A stretch of 64,000 nt of DNA, taken from the NCBI RefSeq assembly GCF_000515415.1, contig NZ_KI911783.1, positions 970,501 through 1,034,500 on the forward strand, given 5' to 3'. A model generated the notes under the pieces. It did not search any database. It was not told the origin of the DNA and saw nothing but the letters and a program-made list of their open reading frames with translations. The translations under genes were made by a program, and so were the position numbers. Source of the stretch: Bradyrhizobium sp. WSM1417. Lineage in GTDB: Bacteria; Pseudomonadota; Alphaproteobacteria; Rhizobiales; Xanthobacteraceae. This document shows, one piece after another, positions 19,459 through 28,699 of the stretch; within the stretch, counting starts at the first letter, position 1; the number at the start of each line of letters is the position of its first letter.

Positions 19459-20907
19459 TTACATGTTGTAGGCGCGCTCGGTGTGCTCGGTGATGTCGAG
19501 GCCTTCACGCTCGCTCTCGACATTGGCGCGGAGGCCAACGATCACATCGACGACCTTGTAGAGGATCGCCGAACCGATACCCGACCACACCAGCGTGGTG
19601 CCGACGCCCCAGACCTGGGAGATCATCTGCGCCGCGAAGTCGTAATCGGCAACCTTCGGCGGGATCGCGGTGTAGTCGATGATGCCCGCACCACCCAGCG
19701 CCGGATTGACGAGGATGCCGGTGCCGAGGGCGCCGACGATGCCGCCGACGCAGTGCACGCCGAACACATCGAGGCTGTCATCGTAGCCGAGCGCGTTCTT
19801 CACGACGGTGCAGAAGAACAGGCAGACCACGCCGACCACGAGGCCGAGGACGATCGCACCCATCACGCCGGAGAAGCCGGCGGCAGGCGTGACGGCCACG
19901 AGGCCCGCGACAGCGCCGGAGATGACGCCGAGCACCGACGGGTGACCCTTGATGATCCACTCCGCGAACATCCACGACAGCGCGGCGGCTGCGGTGGCGA
20001 CGAAGGAGTTGGTCATGGCGAGGGCTGCGCCGCCGTTGGCTTCGAGGTTGGAGCCGGCGTTGAAGCCGAACCAGCCGACCCAGAGCAGCGAGGCGCCGAT
20101 CATCGACATCGTCAGCGAGTGCGGAGCCATCAGCTCCTTGCCGTAGCCGACGCGCTTGCCGATGAGCAGGGCGCCGACGAGGCCTGCGATGCCGGCGTTG
20201 ATGTGCACCACGGTGCCGCCCGCGAAGTCGATCGCGCCCTTCTTGAAGATCCAGCCTGCGTCGGCGTTGATCTCGTCGAGCTTGGCCTGCGCCGCGGTCT
20301 TCGCCGCGCCGTCAGCCGCAGCAGCCAGAGCCTTGGCAGCGTCCTGGATCATGTCCGGGCCGGGCCAGTACCAGACCATGTGCGCGATCGGGAAGTAGAT
20401 CAGCGTGACCCAGAGCGGAACGAACAGCGCGAGCGCCGCGAACTTCATGCGCTCAGCGAAGGCGCCGACGATGAGGGCGGGCGTGATCGCCGCGAAGGTC
20501 ATCTGGAAGCACATATAGATGAGCTCCGAGATGTTGGCGTCGACCGAGAAGGTCGCGGCCTTCGAGTCGGTGGTGACGCCCATCATGAAGGCCTTGGAGA
20601 AGCCGCCGATGAAGTCGGAACCGCCGGTGAAGGTGAGGCTGTAGCCGTATACGGCCCAGATCACGGTGACGACGCAGACGGTGTAGAACACCTGCATCAG
20701 GACCGAGAGCATGTTCTTGGAGCGGACGAGGCCGCCGTAGAACAGCGCGAGGCCGGGGATCGTCATCAACAGCACGAGGACTGTCGATGTCAGCATCCAG
20801 GCGTTGTCTCCCTTGTTGACCGTTGGCTCGGCGTAGGCTGCGGTCGCAGCGAACAGGCCGACTGCGAGAGCCGCCAATCCCGCGCCATAGGGACGCTTAA
20901 ACGTCAT
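19459..20907 (-). CDS. amtB: Ammonium transporter AmtB (copy 1)
   Basis: Trimeric inner-membrane ammonium channel. The 482-residue reading from the ATG at 20907 is favoured by CAGGAG 8 nt upstream. A signal peptide (ending AAYAEP) precedes 11 membrane segments. The twin histidines of the pore are in FPIAHMVWYW and DVFGVHCVGG, and the Amt signature is near FAGGTVVHINAG. It carries an extra Ala/Lys-rich segment of about 30 residues after the first pore His. glnK lies 38 bp upstream on the same strand, so GlnK can block the channel under ammonium sufficiency. A terminator follows. Confidence 0.96.
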   Translation of the reverse strand: MTFKRPYGAGLAALAVGLFAATAAYAEPTVNKGDNAWMLTSTVLVLLMTIPGLALFYGGLVRSKNMLSVLMQVFYTVCVVTVIWAVYGYSLTFTGGSDFIGGFSKAFMMGVTTDSKAATFSVDANISELIYMCFQMTFAAITPALIVGAFAERMKFAALALFVPLWVTLIYFPIAHMVWYWPGPDMIQDAAKALAAAADGAAKTAAQAKLDEINADAGWIFKKGAIDFAGGTVVHINAGIAGLVGALLIGKRVGYGKELMAPHSLTMSMIGASLLWVGWFGFNAGSNLEANGGAALAMTNSFVATAAAALSWMFAEWIIKGHPSVLGVISGAVAGLVAVTPAAGFSGVMGAIVLGLVVGVVCLFFCTVVKNALGYDDSLDVFGVHCVGGIVGALGTGILVNPALGGAGIIDYTAIPPKVADYDFAAQMISQVWGVGTTLVWSGIGSAILYKVVDVIVGLRANVESEREGLDITEHTERAYNM

Positions 20908-20945
20908 TTCATTTACTCCTGATTGAATTTTGATTGAGCGCGAAA

Positions 20946-21284
20946 TCAAAGGGCCGCAGCATCGGCCTCGCCGGTGCGGATGCGAACCGCATGGTCGAGA
21001 TTGATGACGAAGATCTTGCCGTCGCCGATCTGTCCGGTTTTCGCGGCGGTCGTGATGGCGTCGATGGTCTTGTCGACCTGGTCGGAGGCGACAGCGACCT
21101 CGATCTTGATCTTGGGCAGGAAGCTCACGGCATATTCGGCGCCGCGATAGATTTCCGTATGGCCCTTCTGGCGGCCATATCCCTTGACTTCCGTCACCGT
21201 GAGACCGTGAACGCCGATGGCGGTCAGGGCGTCACGGACTTCTTCCAGCTTGAATGGCTTAATAATCGCCATAACAATTTTCAT
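20946..21284 (-). CDS. glnK: Nitrogen regulatory PII protein GlnK (copy 1)
   Basis: 112-residue PII trimer subunit that senses 2-oxoglutarate, ATP/ADP and, through uridylylation, glutamine. T-loop Tyr51 sits in [12 protein letters not shown]. The start at [20 protein letters not shown] (21284) matches the universal PII N-terminus; a longer frame upstream is not coding. It is the first gene of the glnK-amtB operon. A sigma-54-type promoter lies about 107 bp upstream, as expected for an Ntr-controlled operon. Confidence 0.97.
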   Translation of the reverse strand: MKIVMAIIKPFKLEEVRDALTAIGVHGLTVTEVKGYGRQKGHTEIYRGAEYAVSFLPKIKIEVAVASDQVDKTIDAITTAAKTGQIGDGKIFVINLDHAVRIRTGEADAAAL

Positions 21285-21390
21285 GGGTCCTATCCCCGCT
21301 TGGGCCCGGTCCGGACGTGGCCGGGCGTTTCTCGACTGGTTCGCCACGAGGGAGAAAGTTCACTACGCGGGCACAGCCAGGACCCATAGA

Positions 21391-21407
21391 ATCAAATGCC
21401 GTGCCAG
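21391..21407 (-). promoter_or_regulatory. Sigma-54 (-24/-12) promoter for glnK-amtB
   Basis: On the minus strand the sequence reads CTGGCACG, four bases, then TTGAT. This matches the RpoN consensus CTGGCACG-N4-TTGCA except for the last two positions, with the correct 10-bp spacing between the GG and the -12 dinucleotide (here GA rather than GC). It is 107 bp from the glnK start, leaving room for a leader. NtrC enhancer sites were not resolved. Confidence 0.65.
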
Positions 21408-21599
21408 ATCGGGCGTGTTGCCTAACGGACTATGAAAACGGGTGTTTTCGCGTTCGACGCGTATTGCGGTGCAGTGCGCTATTACGCCGCGCTCAATACC
21501 TGACCATGGCTGATTAAAATAAAGGCACGTCAAGCTGCCGACACATTGATGCTCATGCGTCGGGCAGAAGAAAGGTATTTCCGTAAGGTGGGCGCCCGT

Positions 21600-21708
21600 T
21601 GCAGGGCTTGTCGTGCTGCGAAATATCGGACCCCTCGCACTTGTGCTCACGAAATGCGCGCAACCGGCCAACCAACTTGGGCGAGGCGAGGCTTGCCGGA
21701 CGGGCGCC
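21600..21708 (-). pseudogene. Remnant of an amtB 3' end
   Basis: The minus-strand reading contains KLVGRLRAFREHKCEG followed by SDISQH. It aligns with the C-terminus of the second AmtB in this window (KLVGLFVPLRVSREHELEG, then LDISQHG), with one 9-nt deletion. The nucleotide stretch CGTGCTGCGAAATATC is shared exactly. No transporter sequence lies before it: upstream is the clpP stop at 21720. It is therefore a broken duplicate of the amtB2 tail, at the downstream side of the clpP cassette. Confidence 0.7.
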
Positions 21709-21719
21709 GGCAGAGACTG

Positions 21720-22322
21720 TCAGGCGGCGCTGCGTTCCGCGAACACCCGGTCGATCAACCCCCAGTCGACCGCCTGCTGCGCGGTCATGAAGTGGTCGCG
21801 GTCCAGGGTCCGTTCCACGTCCGGCTCGGGGCGCCCGCAATGTCGGGCATAGAGCCGGATGATGCGCCGCTTGGTTTCCTGCATCTCGGTGGCATGGATC
21901 AGGATGTCGGACGCCTGGCCCTGAAAACCGCCGAGCGGCTGATGCACGTGAAGGCTCGCATTGGGCAGGGCGGCGCGGTGACCGGGCTCGCCCGCCATCA
22001 GCAGGAACGAGCCCATGGAGCGCGCGGTGCCCATGCACAGCGTATGCACCGGCGCCTTGATGAACTGCATGGTGTCGTACATCGCAAGGCCAGCGGTGAC
22101 CACGCCGCCATAGGAATTGATGTAGAGATTGATCGGCTTGTTCGGATTCTCCGCCTCCAGGAACAAGAGCTGCGCGCAGACCAGTCCGGACATCGCATCA
22201 TTGACCTCGCCATTGAGGAAGATGATGCGCTCGCGCAGCAGGCGCGAATAGATGTCGAAGGATCGTTCGCCGCGGGCGGATTGTTCGACGACCATAGGGA
22301 CGAGCTGAAGCATGTCGCGCAT
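21720..22322 (-). CDS. clpP: ClpP-type ATP-dependent protease subunit (paralogue)
   Basis: 200-residue ClpP-fold serine peptidase. The catalytic Ser is in [10 protein letters not shown], the His in [12 protein letters not shown], and the Asp region is [15 protein letters not shown]. Two motifs differ from housekeeping ClpP: the oxyanion-loop SPGG is SYGG (INSYGGVV), and GxAASMG reads GTARSMG. No clpX neighbour is present. It looks like an accessory ClpP that may mix with or substitute for the main one. It lies in a cassette with SRPBCC and ArsR genes, all on the same strand, between two ammonium-transporter operons. Confidence 0.92.
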   Translation of the reverse strand: MRDMLQLVPMVVEQSARGERSFDIYSRLLRERIIFLNGEVNDAMSGLVCAQLLFLEAENPNKPINLYINSYGGVVTAGLAMYDTMQFIKAPVHTLCMGTARSMGSFLLMAGEPGHRAALPNASLHVHQPLGGFQGQASDILIHATEMQETKRRIIRLYARHCGRPEPDVERTLDRDHFMTAQQAVDWGLIDRVFAERSAA

Positions 22323-22363
22323 CGGCGACCTCCATATCTGCGGGTGATGAAGTAGTGTCGGTG

Positions 22364-22720
22364 TTAGGCGGCCGCGCGCATCAGGCAGCTATTGCTGTTG
22401 GCCGGCTGCGGCAGCTTCATGCGGCTCTCGCAGGCTTGCTGGATGATGCGGAAGCGGGTGCCACCGTCCTCGTTCGGCTCGATCCGGAAGATGACATGGC
22501 TTTCGCGAAACGGCGGTTCGGAATCGCGAAGCCGGTACCGCACCTCTTGGCCTGGGATCGATGTCTCCGGCTCGGCGCCCGCAAGATCGCAATCCGGCAG
22601 CCAGCGTTCGCGCAAAGCCGGAATGGTCACCGCCCGCCAGACCTTGGCCGGCGGTGCATCGAATTGATATTCGAGCACGAGCGCTGCGTCGGAGGGATCA
22701 GGCTTCACGGCGTCACTCAT
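22364..22720 (-). CDS. SRPBCC/AHSA1-family protein
   Basis: 118-residue protein of the Bet v1-like START/SRPBCC fold that binds a hydrophobic ligand: [19 protein letters not shown] at the N-terminus, [10 protein letters not shown] and [19 protein letters not shown]. The start is set by ATGA overlap with the ArsR stop and by AGGAG upstream. ArsR-SRPBCC pairs are widespread in proteobacteria; the partner ligand is unknown here. Confidence 0.85.
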   Translation of the reverse strand: MSDAVKPDPSDAALVLEYQFDAPPAKVWRAVTIPALRERWLPDCDLAGAEPETSIPGQEVRYRLRDSEPPFRESHVIFRIEPNEDGGTRFRIIQQACESRMKLPQPANSNSCLMRAAA

Positions 22721-23031
22721 TGATCCATCTCCTTCAAGAGATCGGCGAGGACATCCATGCGTTTCGGCCAATAGGCGCGGTAGCGCGCAAGCCAGGTCCC
22801 GATTGCGGCGATTCCTTCGGGATCGACCTCGTAATTCACAAAGCGGCCCTGCCGCTGTTCGCGCACCAGGCCCGCCCCGCGCAGCACCGCAAGATGCTGC
22901 GACATCGCCGGTTGGCTGATCTCCAATCCGTCGCGCAAGGCGCTGGCATTCAGGCTTCCGCCGGCAAGCTTTTCAAAGACCTTGCGGCGGGTCGGGTCGG
23001 CCAGCGCCTTGAAGATGTCGGCTTCGATCAT
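22717..23031 (-). CDS. ArsR-family transcriptional regulator
   Basis: 104-residue winged-helix repressor: IFKALADPTRRKVFEKLA, recognition helix in LEISQPAMSQHLAVLRGAGLV, wing REQRQGRFVNYEV. It lacks the metal-binding Cys pair of ArsR/SmtB, so it probably responds to something other than metals. It overlaps the SRPBCC gene by 4 nt. A perfect palindrome just upstream (23040-23055) is a likely autoregulatory operator. Confidence 0.93.
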   Translation of the reverse strand: MIEADIFKALADPTRRKVFEKLAGGSLNASALRDGLEISQPAMSQHLAVLRGAGLVREQRQGRFVNYEVDPEGIAAIGTWLARYRAYWPKRMDVLADLLKEMDQ

Positions 23032-23039
23032 GGCAACAG

Positions 23040-23055
23040 ATAAGCATACGCTTAT
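23040..23055. promoter_or_regulatory. Probable ArsR operator
   Basis: ATAAGC-ATAC-GCTTAT, an inverted repeat with perfect 6-bp arms, starting 9 bp upstream of the arsR ATG and within the 41-bp gap to the amtB2 stop. Its position fits autorepression by the adjacent regulator. Confidence 0.55.
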
Positions 23056-23072
23056 GTGTTGCGCAAGCCCGA

Positions 23073-24374
23073 TTACTGCAGCGCCTCGCCGTGCTGCGAA
23101 ATATCCAGTCCTTCGAGCTCGTGCTCGCGGGAGACGCGCAACGGCACGAACAGGCCGACCAGCTTGAGCAGGACGAAGCTCACGCCGGCCGACCAGGCGA
23201 AGGTGACGGCGACCCCATACAGCTGGATCAGAAGCTGCTGCGGATGGCCCTCGAGCAGGCCGGCGGTGCCGCCGATCGCGCTGGTTGCGAACACGCCGGC
23301 CAGCAGGGTCCCGGTCATCCCGCCGATGCCGTGGACGCCGAACACGTCGAGCGAATCGTCATAGTCGAAGCGGTGCTTCAGCCAGGTGCAGGCCCAGTAG
23401 CAGACGAGGCCTGCGATCACGCCGATGACGATACCGTGCCAGGGCGCCACGAATCCCGAGGCCGGCGTGATGGTGCCGAGGCCGGCGACCGCGCCGGAGA
23501 TCATGCCGAGCACGGACGGCTTGCGCCGCGTCGACCATTCGATCGCGCCCCAGGTCAGCGCGCCGGAGCAGGCTGCGAGATGGGTCGCGATGATCGCCAG
23601 CACCGCGCGCGAATTGGCTGCGCCCGCCGAGCCGCCGTTGAAGCCGAACCAGCCGACCCACAACAGGCCGGTGCCCATCACCGCAAGCGACAGATCGAAC
23701 GGCGAGAGATTTTCGGTGCCGTAGCCATGACGGCGTCCCATCACCTTCGCTGCGACGAGGCCGGCGGTGCCGGCCGACAGATGCACCACGAGGCCGCCGG
23801 CGAAATCCAGCACGCCCATGCCGGCGAGGAAGCCGCCGCCCCACACCCAATGCGCCAGTGGAATGTAGACGAAGATGAACCACGCGACGGAGAAGAGCAG
23901 ATAGGCGGAGAACCGCATCCGGTCGGCGACCGCGCCCGCGACCAGCGCCACCGTGATGATCGCAAACGTCATCTGGTACAGCATGAACAGCGCTTCCGGG
24001 ATCGTCTTCGCGGCCGGGTTGACGCTGTCCATGGTCATGCCGGCGAGAAACCAGCGGTCGAGCGTGCCGATCCACGGGCCGTCGCCGACGAAGCACAGCG
24101 AATAGCCGAACGCGACCCAGAGAATGGAGATGATCGTCACCGCGGCGAGGCTTTGCGCCATGGTGGCGAGCACGTTCTTCTTGCGCACCATGCCGGAATA
24201 GAACAGCGCGAGCCCCGGGATCGTCATCATCAGCACCAGCGCGGTGGCGACGATCATCCAGGCGGTGTCGGCAGTGTTGATCTCGGAGCCCGCGGCACGC
24301 GCCGGCGAAGCCATGATCGACACAAGTCCGATCGGCGCGGCGATAGCAGCCGCGCGGCGCAACAATCCCGCCAT
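23073..24374 (-). CDS. amtB: Ammonium transporter AmtB (copy 2)
   Basis: 433-residue Amt/Mep channel with signal peptide (ends PARAAG) and 11 membrane segments. The pore histidines are in IPLAHWVWGGG and DVFGVHGIGG, and GGLVVHLSAG is the Amt signature. It lacks the Ala/Lys insert of copy 1 and its C-terminus ends LDISQHGEALQ. It follows glnK copy 2 after 125 bp that contain a dispersed repeat. Its 3' end is duplicated as a remnant at 21600-21708. Confidence 0.95.
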   Translation of the reverse strand: MAGLLRRAAAIAAPIGLVSIMASPARAAGSEINTADTAWMIVATALVLMMTIPGLALFYSGMVRKKNVLATMAQSLAAVTIISILWVAFGYSLCFVGDGPWIGTLDRWFLAGMTMDSVNPAAKTIPEALFMLYQMTFAIITVALVAGAVADRMRFSAYLLFSVAWFIFVYIPLAHWVWGGGFLAGMGVLDFAGGLVVHLSAGTAGLVAAKVMGRRHGYGTENLSPFDLSLAVMGTGLLWVGWFGFNGGSAGAANSRAVLAIIATHLAACSGALTWGAIEWSTRRKPSVLGMISGAVAGLGTITPASGFVAPWHGIVIGVIAGLVCYWACTWLKHRFDYDDSLDVFGVHGIGGMTGTLLAGVFATSAIGGTAGLLEGHPQQLLIQLYGVAVTFAWSAGVSFVLLKLVGLFVPLRVSREHELEGLDISQHGEALQ

Positions 24375-24437
24375 GTCGTTTCCCCCAGCTATTGATTGCG
24401 TCGCACGCTGTGGCGCCGTTGCCCGGTGCGATCGAAG

Positions 24438-24889
<452 letters not shown>

Positions 24890-25076
24890 TCAATCTGGCA
24901 TCTTTCCGGGCAAATGGCATAAAAAACTTGCAGATTGAAGCGGAAAATCGTTGGGCGATGTGAACGACCGCCTCTGTACAGGGCAGCCGTTCATCCTCCA
25001 CAATGCGTTTTTGGAATGGATGCGATGAACCCAAGCGTCGCGGCCGGTACAAAACTATGTTCGAGGGGGACGTCTC

Positions 25077-25967
25077 ATGGCGAGTTGGTTCTACGCATCC
25101 GAGGGTAAGCAGCAGGGACCCTATCAGGAGGGGCAATTCCGCGATCTCGTTGCCCAGGGTGTCGTGCGTCCGGATACGCTGGTGTGGTCAGAGGGCATGG
25201 CCGGCTGGCAGAAGGCCGCCGAAATCCCCGGCCTGATCGGCGGCGGCGGTGCGCCCCCGATGATGCCCGCTGGCGGCCCGCCGATGATGGGCTCCGGAGG
25301 TTACGGCGGCGGAGGCGGCGGAGGATCGCTGGCGGTCGATTTCGGCATTCTCGAGTTCACCTGGCGCAGCATCGTGATGCTGATCGGCATGTGCTTCATC
25401 ATCCCGGTGCCGTGGGTGTTCGTCTGGTACACGAAATGGATCGTGTCCTGCGTGAAGGTCCCCGGGCGGCCCAATCTCAGCTTCACCGGCAATGCGATGG
25501 CGCTGGTGCCCTGGTATTTCGGGTTCATCGTTCTGGCGATCGTGATCGGGTTGATCGGCGCCCCATTGCTGAGCAATTTGCTGTTCATCGCCCAGATCGT
25601 TCTCTACTGGCTCCTGATCAAATGGATGGTCGCGAACCTCGCCTCCAACGGGCAGCCGCTCGGCCTGAGCTTCACCGGCACGGTCTGGGCCTATGTCGGC
25701 TGGAGCCTGCTGTTCGCGATCTCCATCATCACCATCATCGGCTGGGCCTGGGTCGCCGCGGCTCAAATGCGCTGGTTCTGCCGCAGCATCGAAGGCACGC
25801 GGCGCGAGATCGTCTTCAACGGCAGCGGTCTCGGAATTCTCTGGCGGGGCATCGTGGCCGCATTCCTGTGCGGCTTCATCATCCCGATCCCGTGGGTGTA
25901 TCGCTGGATCATGAACTGGTTCGCGTCGGAGACGGTCCTGGCTCCGCGAGGATCGCTCCGGGCATGA
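25077..25967 (+). CDS. GYF_2/DUF4339 membrane protein
   Basis: 296 residues. The N-terminal 50 are a GYF_2-type domain (WFYASEGKQQGPYQEGQF, TLVWSEGMAGWQKAAEIP). A Gly/Pro/Met-rich linker follows, then about six hydrophobic segments arranged as internal repeats (CFIIPVPWVFVWYTKW near the start, CGFIIPIPWVYRWIMNW near the end). The tail resembles DUF898-like membrane proteins. The GYF-like domain probably binds a partner in the cytoplasm; no transport or enzymatic role is evident. It is divergent from glnK2. Confidence 0.82.
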   Translation: MASWFYASEGKQQGPYQEGQFRDLVAQGVVRPDTLVWSEGMAGWQKAAEIPGLIGGGGAPPMMPAGGPPMMGSGGYGGGGGGGSLAVDFGILEFTWRSIVMLIGMCFIIPVPWVFVWYTKWIVSCVKVPGRPNLSFTGNAMALVPWYFGFIVLAIVIGLIGAPLLSNLLFIAQIVLYWLLIKWMVANLASNGQPLGLSFTGTVWAYVGWSLLFAISIITIIGWAWVAAAQMRWFCRSIEGTRREIVFNGSGLGILWRGIVAAFLCGFIIPIPWVYRWIMNWFASETVLAPRGSLRA

Positions 25968-26006
25968 CCTCGAGAGGCATAGCGCGATCGATCGTGCTTA
26001 TGCCTC

Positions 26007-26870
26007 CTAGGCTTTCCGTTCGCGCACGGAGCCTTCCTGCGCAACGGACGCCACCAGCGTGCCGTCAGGCTTGAAGATCGAGCCGCGGGTTAAGCCACGG
26101 CCGCTTCGGGCGCTCGGCGAATCCTGTGCGTAGAGCAGCCATTCGTCGGCGCGGAACGGGCGGTGAAACCACATCGCGTGGTCAAGGCTCGCGGGCATCA
26201 TGCGCTTGTCGAACAGCGTGCGGCCGTAGCGCGCCATGATCGCGTCGAGCAGCGAGAAGTCGGACGCGTAGGCCAGCGCGCACATGTGCAGCGCCGGATC
26301 GTCCGGCAGCGTCGCCGCGGTCTTGATCCAGACATGGATGCGGCCGTCCTCGATCCTCTCACCGAAATAACGGCCGAGCTCGACCGGGCGCAGCTCGATC
26401 GGACGGTCGGATTCATAGTAGCGGCGGATGAACTCCGGCATCTCCTTGAACATCGGTTGCTTCGCGACCTCCTCCGCCGTGAGCTTTTCCGGCGGCGGCA
26501 CGTCGGGCATCTTGTCCTGATGATCGAACGCGCTCTCTTCCTCCGCGTGGAACGACACCATGATCGAGAAGATCGCGTTGCCGTGCTGGATCGCGGTGAC
26601 GCGGCGCGTCGAGTAGCTCTTGCCGTCGCGCAGGCGCTCGACCTGGTAGATGATCGGGATCTGCGGATCGCCCGGCAGGATGAAATAGCAATGCAGCGAA
26701 TGCGGCAGCCGGGCCTCGACGGTGCGGCACGCTGCAACCATCGCCTGCCCGATCACCTGGCCGCCGAACACCCGTTGCCAGCTGGTCTTCGGACTGTTGC
26801 CGCGGAACAGGTTCACCTCGAGCTGTTCGAGGTCGAGGATCGAGATCAGGTCGATCAGGCTCTTGGACAT
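26007..26870 (-). CDS. tesB: Acyl-CoA thioesterase II (TesB)
   Basis: 287-residue double-hotdog thioesterase that hydrolyses acyl-CoAs. Typical segments are LEVNLFRGNSPKTSWQRVFG, the GGQVIGQAMVAA helix, SLHCYFILPGDPQIPIIYQV, CALAYASDFSLLDA and MPASLDHAMWFHRPFRAD. The start at MSKSLIDLISILDLEQL matches the family length. It is divergent from the FAD hydroxylase, 149 bp apart. Confidence 0.95.
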   Translation of the reverse strand: MSKSLIDLISILDLEQLEVNLFRGNSPKTSWQRVFGGQVIGQAMVAACRTVEARLPHSLHCYFILPGDPQIPIIYQVERLRDGKSYSTRRVTAIQHGNAIFSIMVSFHAEEESAFDHQDKMPDVPPPEKLTAEEVAKQPMFKEMPEFIRRYYESDRPIELRPVELGRYFGERIEDGRIHVWIKTAATLPDDPALHMCALAYASDFSLLDAIMARYGRTLFDKRMMPASLDHAMWFHRPFRADEWLLYAQDSPSARSGRGLTRGSIFKPDGTLVASVAQEGSVRERKA

Positions 26871-27019
26871 GGAATTCAGCTTTCGCCTTGCCGCCCCGGC
26901 TTCGCTGCTCCGGAATGACACAATGGGGGCTCTCCGCCCTTGTTTCACCGCACTGTTTCGCCCACCTCAAGTCTGGTAGCAAGACCAAGAAAACGCGAAG
27001 ACTTAGCCGGGAATTGGGT

Positions 27020-28240
27020 ATGTCGGTACAGGGTAGCATTGTCATCGGTGGCGGCGCGTTTGCGGGCCTGGCGCTGGCCCTGGCGCTGCGCCAGGGGCTC
27101 GGCCCCGAGATCCCCGTCATCGTCGCCGACCCCGCGCTCTCCACACGTCCGAGCCGGGACCCGCGCGCGACCGCGATCGTGGCGGCCTGCCGCCGCCTGT
27201 TCGAGGCGATCGGCGCCTGGGATGAGGTCAGGGGCGAGGCGCAGCCCATCCTCGACATGATCGTCACCGATTCCAAGCTGGAAGACGCCACCCGCCCGGC
27301 GTTCCTCAACTTTGCCGGCGACGTCGCGCCGGGCGAGCCCTTCGCGCATATGGTCGAGAACCGCCGCCTGATCGATGCGCTGGTGGTGCGCGCTGAGGCC
27401 GAGGGCATTGATCTCCGCGCGACCACAGTGTCGTCTTACGACGCGCGGGCCGAAGGTATCGACGTGACGCTCGGTGATGGCAGCGTGATTGCCGCGAGCC
27501 TCCTGGTTGCGGCTGACGGTGCGAAGTCGAAACTGCGCGAGCGCGCCGGCATCGCCACCCATGGCTGGGAATATGATCAATCCGGCATCGTCGTCACCGT
27601 CGGCCATGAGCGCGATCATGAGGGACGCGCCGAAGAGCATTTTCTGCCGGCGGGTCCGTTCGCGATCCTGCCGCTTTCGGGCAAGCGCTCCTCGCTGGTA
27701 TGGACCGAGCGCCGCAGTGAAGCCGCGCGTATCGTTGCGTTGAGCGATGAGGAATTTCACGGCGAGCTCGAGCAGCGCTTCGGCCTGCATCTCGGCGAGG
27801 TGAAGGCGCTCGACAAGCCGCGCGCGTTTCCGCTGTCCTATTTCGTCGCGCGCTCCTTCATCGCCCAGCGCCTCGCGCTGGTCGGAGATTCCGCCCACGT
27901 CATCCATCCCATCGCGGGCCAGGGTCTCAACATGGGGCTGAAGGACGTCGCCGCGCTGGCCGAGGTCGTGGTCGATGCCGCGCGGCTCGGCATGGATCTC
28001 GGCGCCGCCGACGTGCTGGAACGTTACCAGCGCTGGCGCCGCTTCGACACCATGGCGATGGGCGTTGCCACCAACTCGCTGAACTTCCTGTTCTCCAATC
28101 AATCGACCTTGCTGCGCACGGTGCGCGACATCGGCCTCGGTCTGGTCGACCGCGCCCCGCCGCTGAAGAACCTGTTCATCCGCCAGGCCGCCGGTTTGAC
28201 CGGTGAGATACCGCGGTTGTTGAAAGGCGAAGCGTTGTAG
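27020..28240 (+). CDS. UbiH/UbiF-type FAD-dependent hydroxylase
   Basis: 406-residue flavoprotein monooxygenase of ubiquinone biosynthesis (UbiH/COQ6 family). The dinucleotide-binding GGGAFAGLALALAL, the DG motif LLVAADGAKSKLRERAG, and the GD motif VGDSAHVIHPIAGQGLNMGL are all present. The ATG at 27020 is chosen because the GxGxxG strand starts 5 residues later. Which ring position it hydroxylates cannot be told from motifs. Confidence 0.92.
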   Translation: MSVQGSIVIGGGAFAGLALALALRQGLGPEIPVIVADPALSTRPSRDPRATAIVAACRRLFEAIGAWDEVRGEAQPILDMIVTDSKLEDATRPAFLNFAGDVAPGEPFAHMVENRRLIDALVVRAEAEGIDLRATTVSSYDARAEGIDVTLGDGSVIAASLLVAADGAKSKLRERAGIATHGWEYDQSGIVVTVGHERDHEGRAEEHFLPAGPFAILPLSGKRSSLVWTERRSEAARIVALSDEEFHGELEQRFGLHLGEVKALDKPRAFPLSYFVARSFIAQRLALVGDSAHVIHPIAGQGLNMGLKDVAALAEVVVDAARLGMDLGAADVLERYQRWRRFDTMAMGVATNSLNFLFSNQSTLLRTVRDIGLGLVDRAPPLKNLFIRQAAGLTGEIPRLLKGEAL

Positions 28241-28249
28241 TTTTTTTCC

Positions 28250-28411
28250 TGTCGTCCTGGACAAGCGCTGTCGTCGCGCAGATCCAGGACCCATACGCCG
28301 CAGCAATAGTTTTGCGAAGATTCGGAGTGACCAGCTCGCGCCACAACCACGTCCTGTGGTTATGGGTCCTGGCCCCCGTGCGCAATTGCGCACAAGGCCA
28401 GGACGACACCT
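28250..28411. repeat. Inverted repeat (TGTCGTCCTGG family)
   Basis: The left arm has TGTCGTCCTGGACAAGCGC and AGGACCCAT; the right arm has ATGGGTCCTGGCC and GGCCAGGACGACA. It lies between the convergent ends of the hydroxylase and the Trm112-like gene and shares arms with the elements near 1812 and 12814. Confidence 0.65.
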
Positions 28412-28440
28412 GGGGTGTGGCGCGGCCATCGCGCCAAACC

Positions 28441-28638
28441 TCAATCGATCTTGCGGGCCTCTTCCGGCAGCATGATCGGGATGCCGTCGCGGATCGGATA
28501 GGCGAGCCTGGCGCTGCGCGAGATCAGCTCCTGCTTTGCAGAATCGAACTCCAGCGGACCCTTGGTCAGCGGGCAGACCAGAATCTCCAGCAATTTGGGA
28601 TCGACACTGGCTTCGGGGCGTTCGGTGGGCGCGTTCAT
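28441..28638 (-). CDS. Trm112/YcaR-family small protein
   Basis: 65-residue Trm112-like protein: [18 protein letters not shown], then [21 protein letters not shown]. Eukaryotic and archaeal Trm112 activates methyltransferases; the role of bacterial YcaR-type members is unclear. Only one Cys of the classical zinc-binding pairs remains, which is common in bacterial members. It lies 61 bp beyond the stop of the TetR gene on the same strand. Confidence 0.93.
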   Translation of the reverse strand: MNAPTERPEASVDPKLLEILVCPLTKGPLEFDSAKQELISRSARLAYPIRDGIPIMLPEEARKID

Positions 28639-28699
28639 GGGAGTCTCCGGCGGTCGGTTGCCTCTAGCATAAAAAATCGTGGCAGCCCATCACGTCGCC

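Noticed and set aside
19483..20922. Plus-strand open frame opposite amtB copy 1
   Set aside because: Antisense shadow of a transporter; composition is Asp/Glu/Arg/His without domains.
24896..24918. TGGCAT...TTGCA resembling a sigma-54 promoter upstream of the GYF_2 gene
   Set aside because: Spacing between GG and GC is 12 bp instead of 10, and it points away from glnK copy 2.
26945..28444. Minus-strand open frame opposite the UbiH-type hydroxylase
   Set aside because: The plus strand has the FAD motifs; the antisense frame has none and runs into a palindromic repeat.
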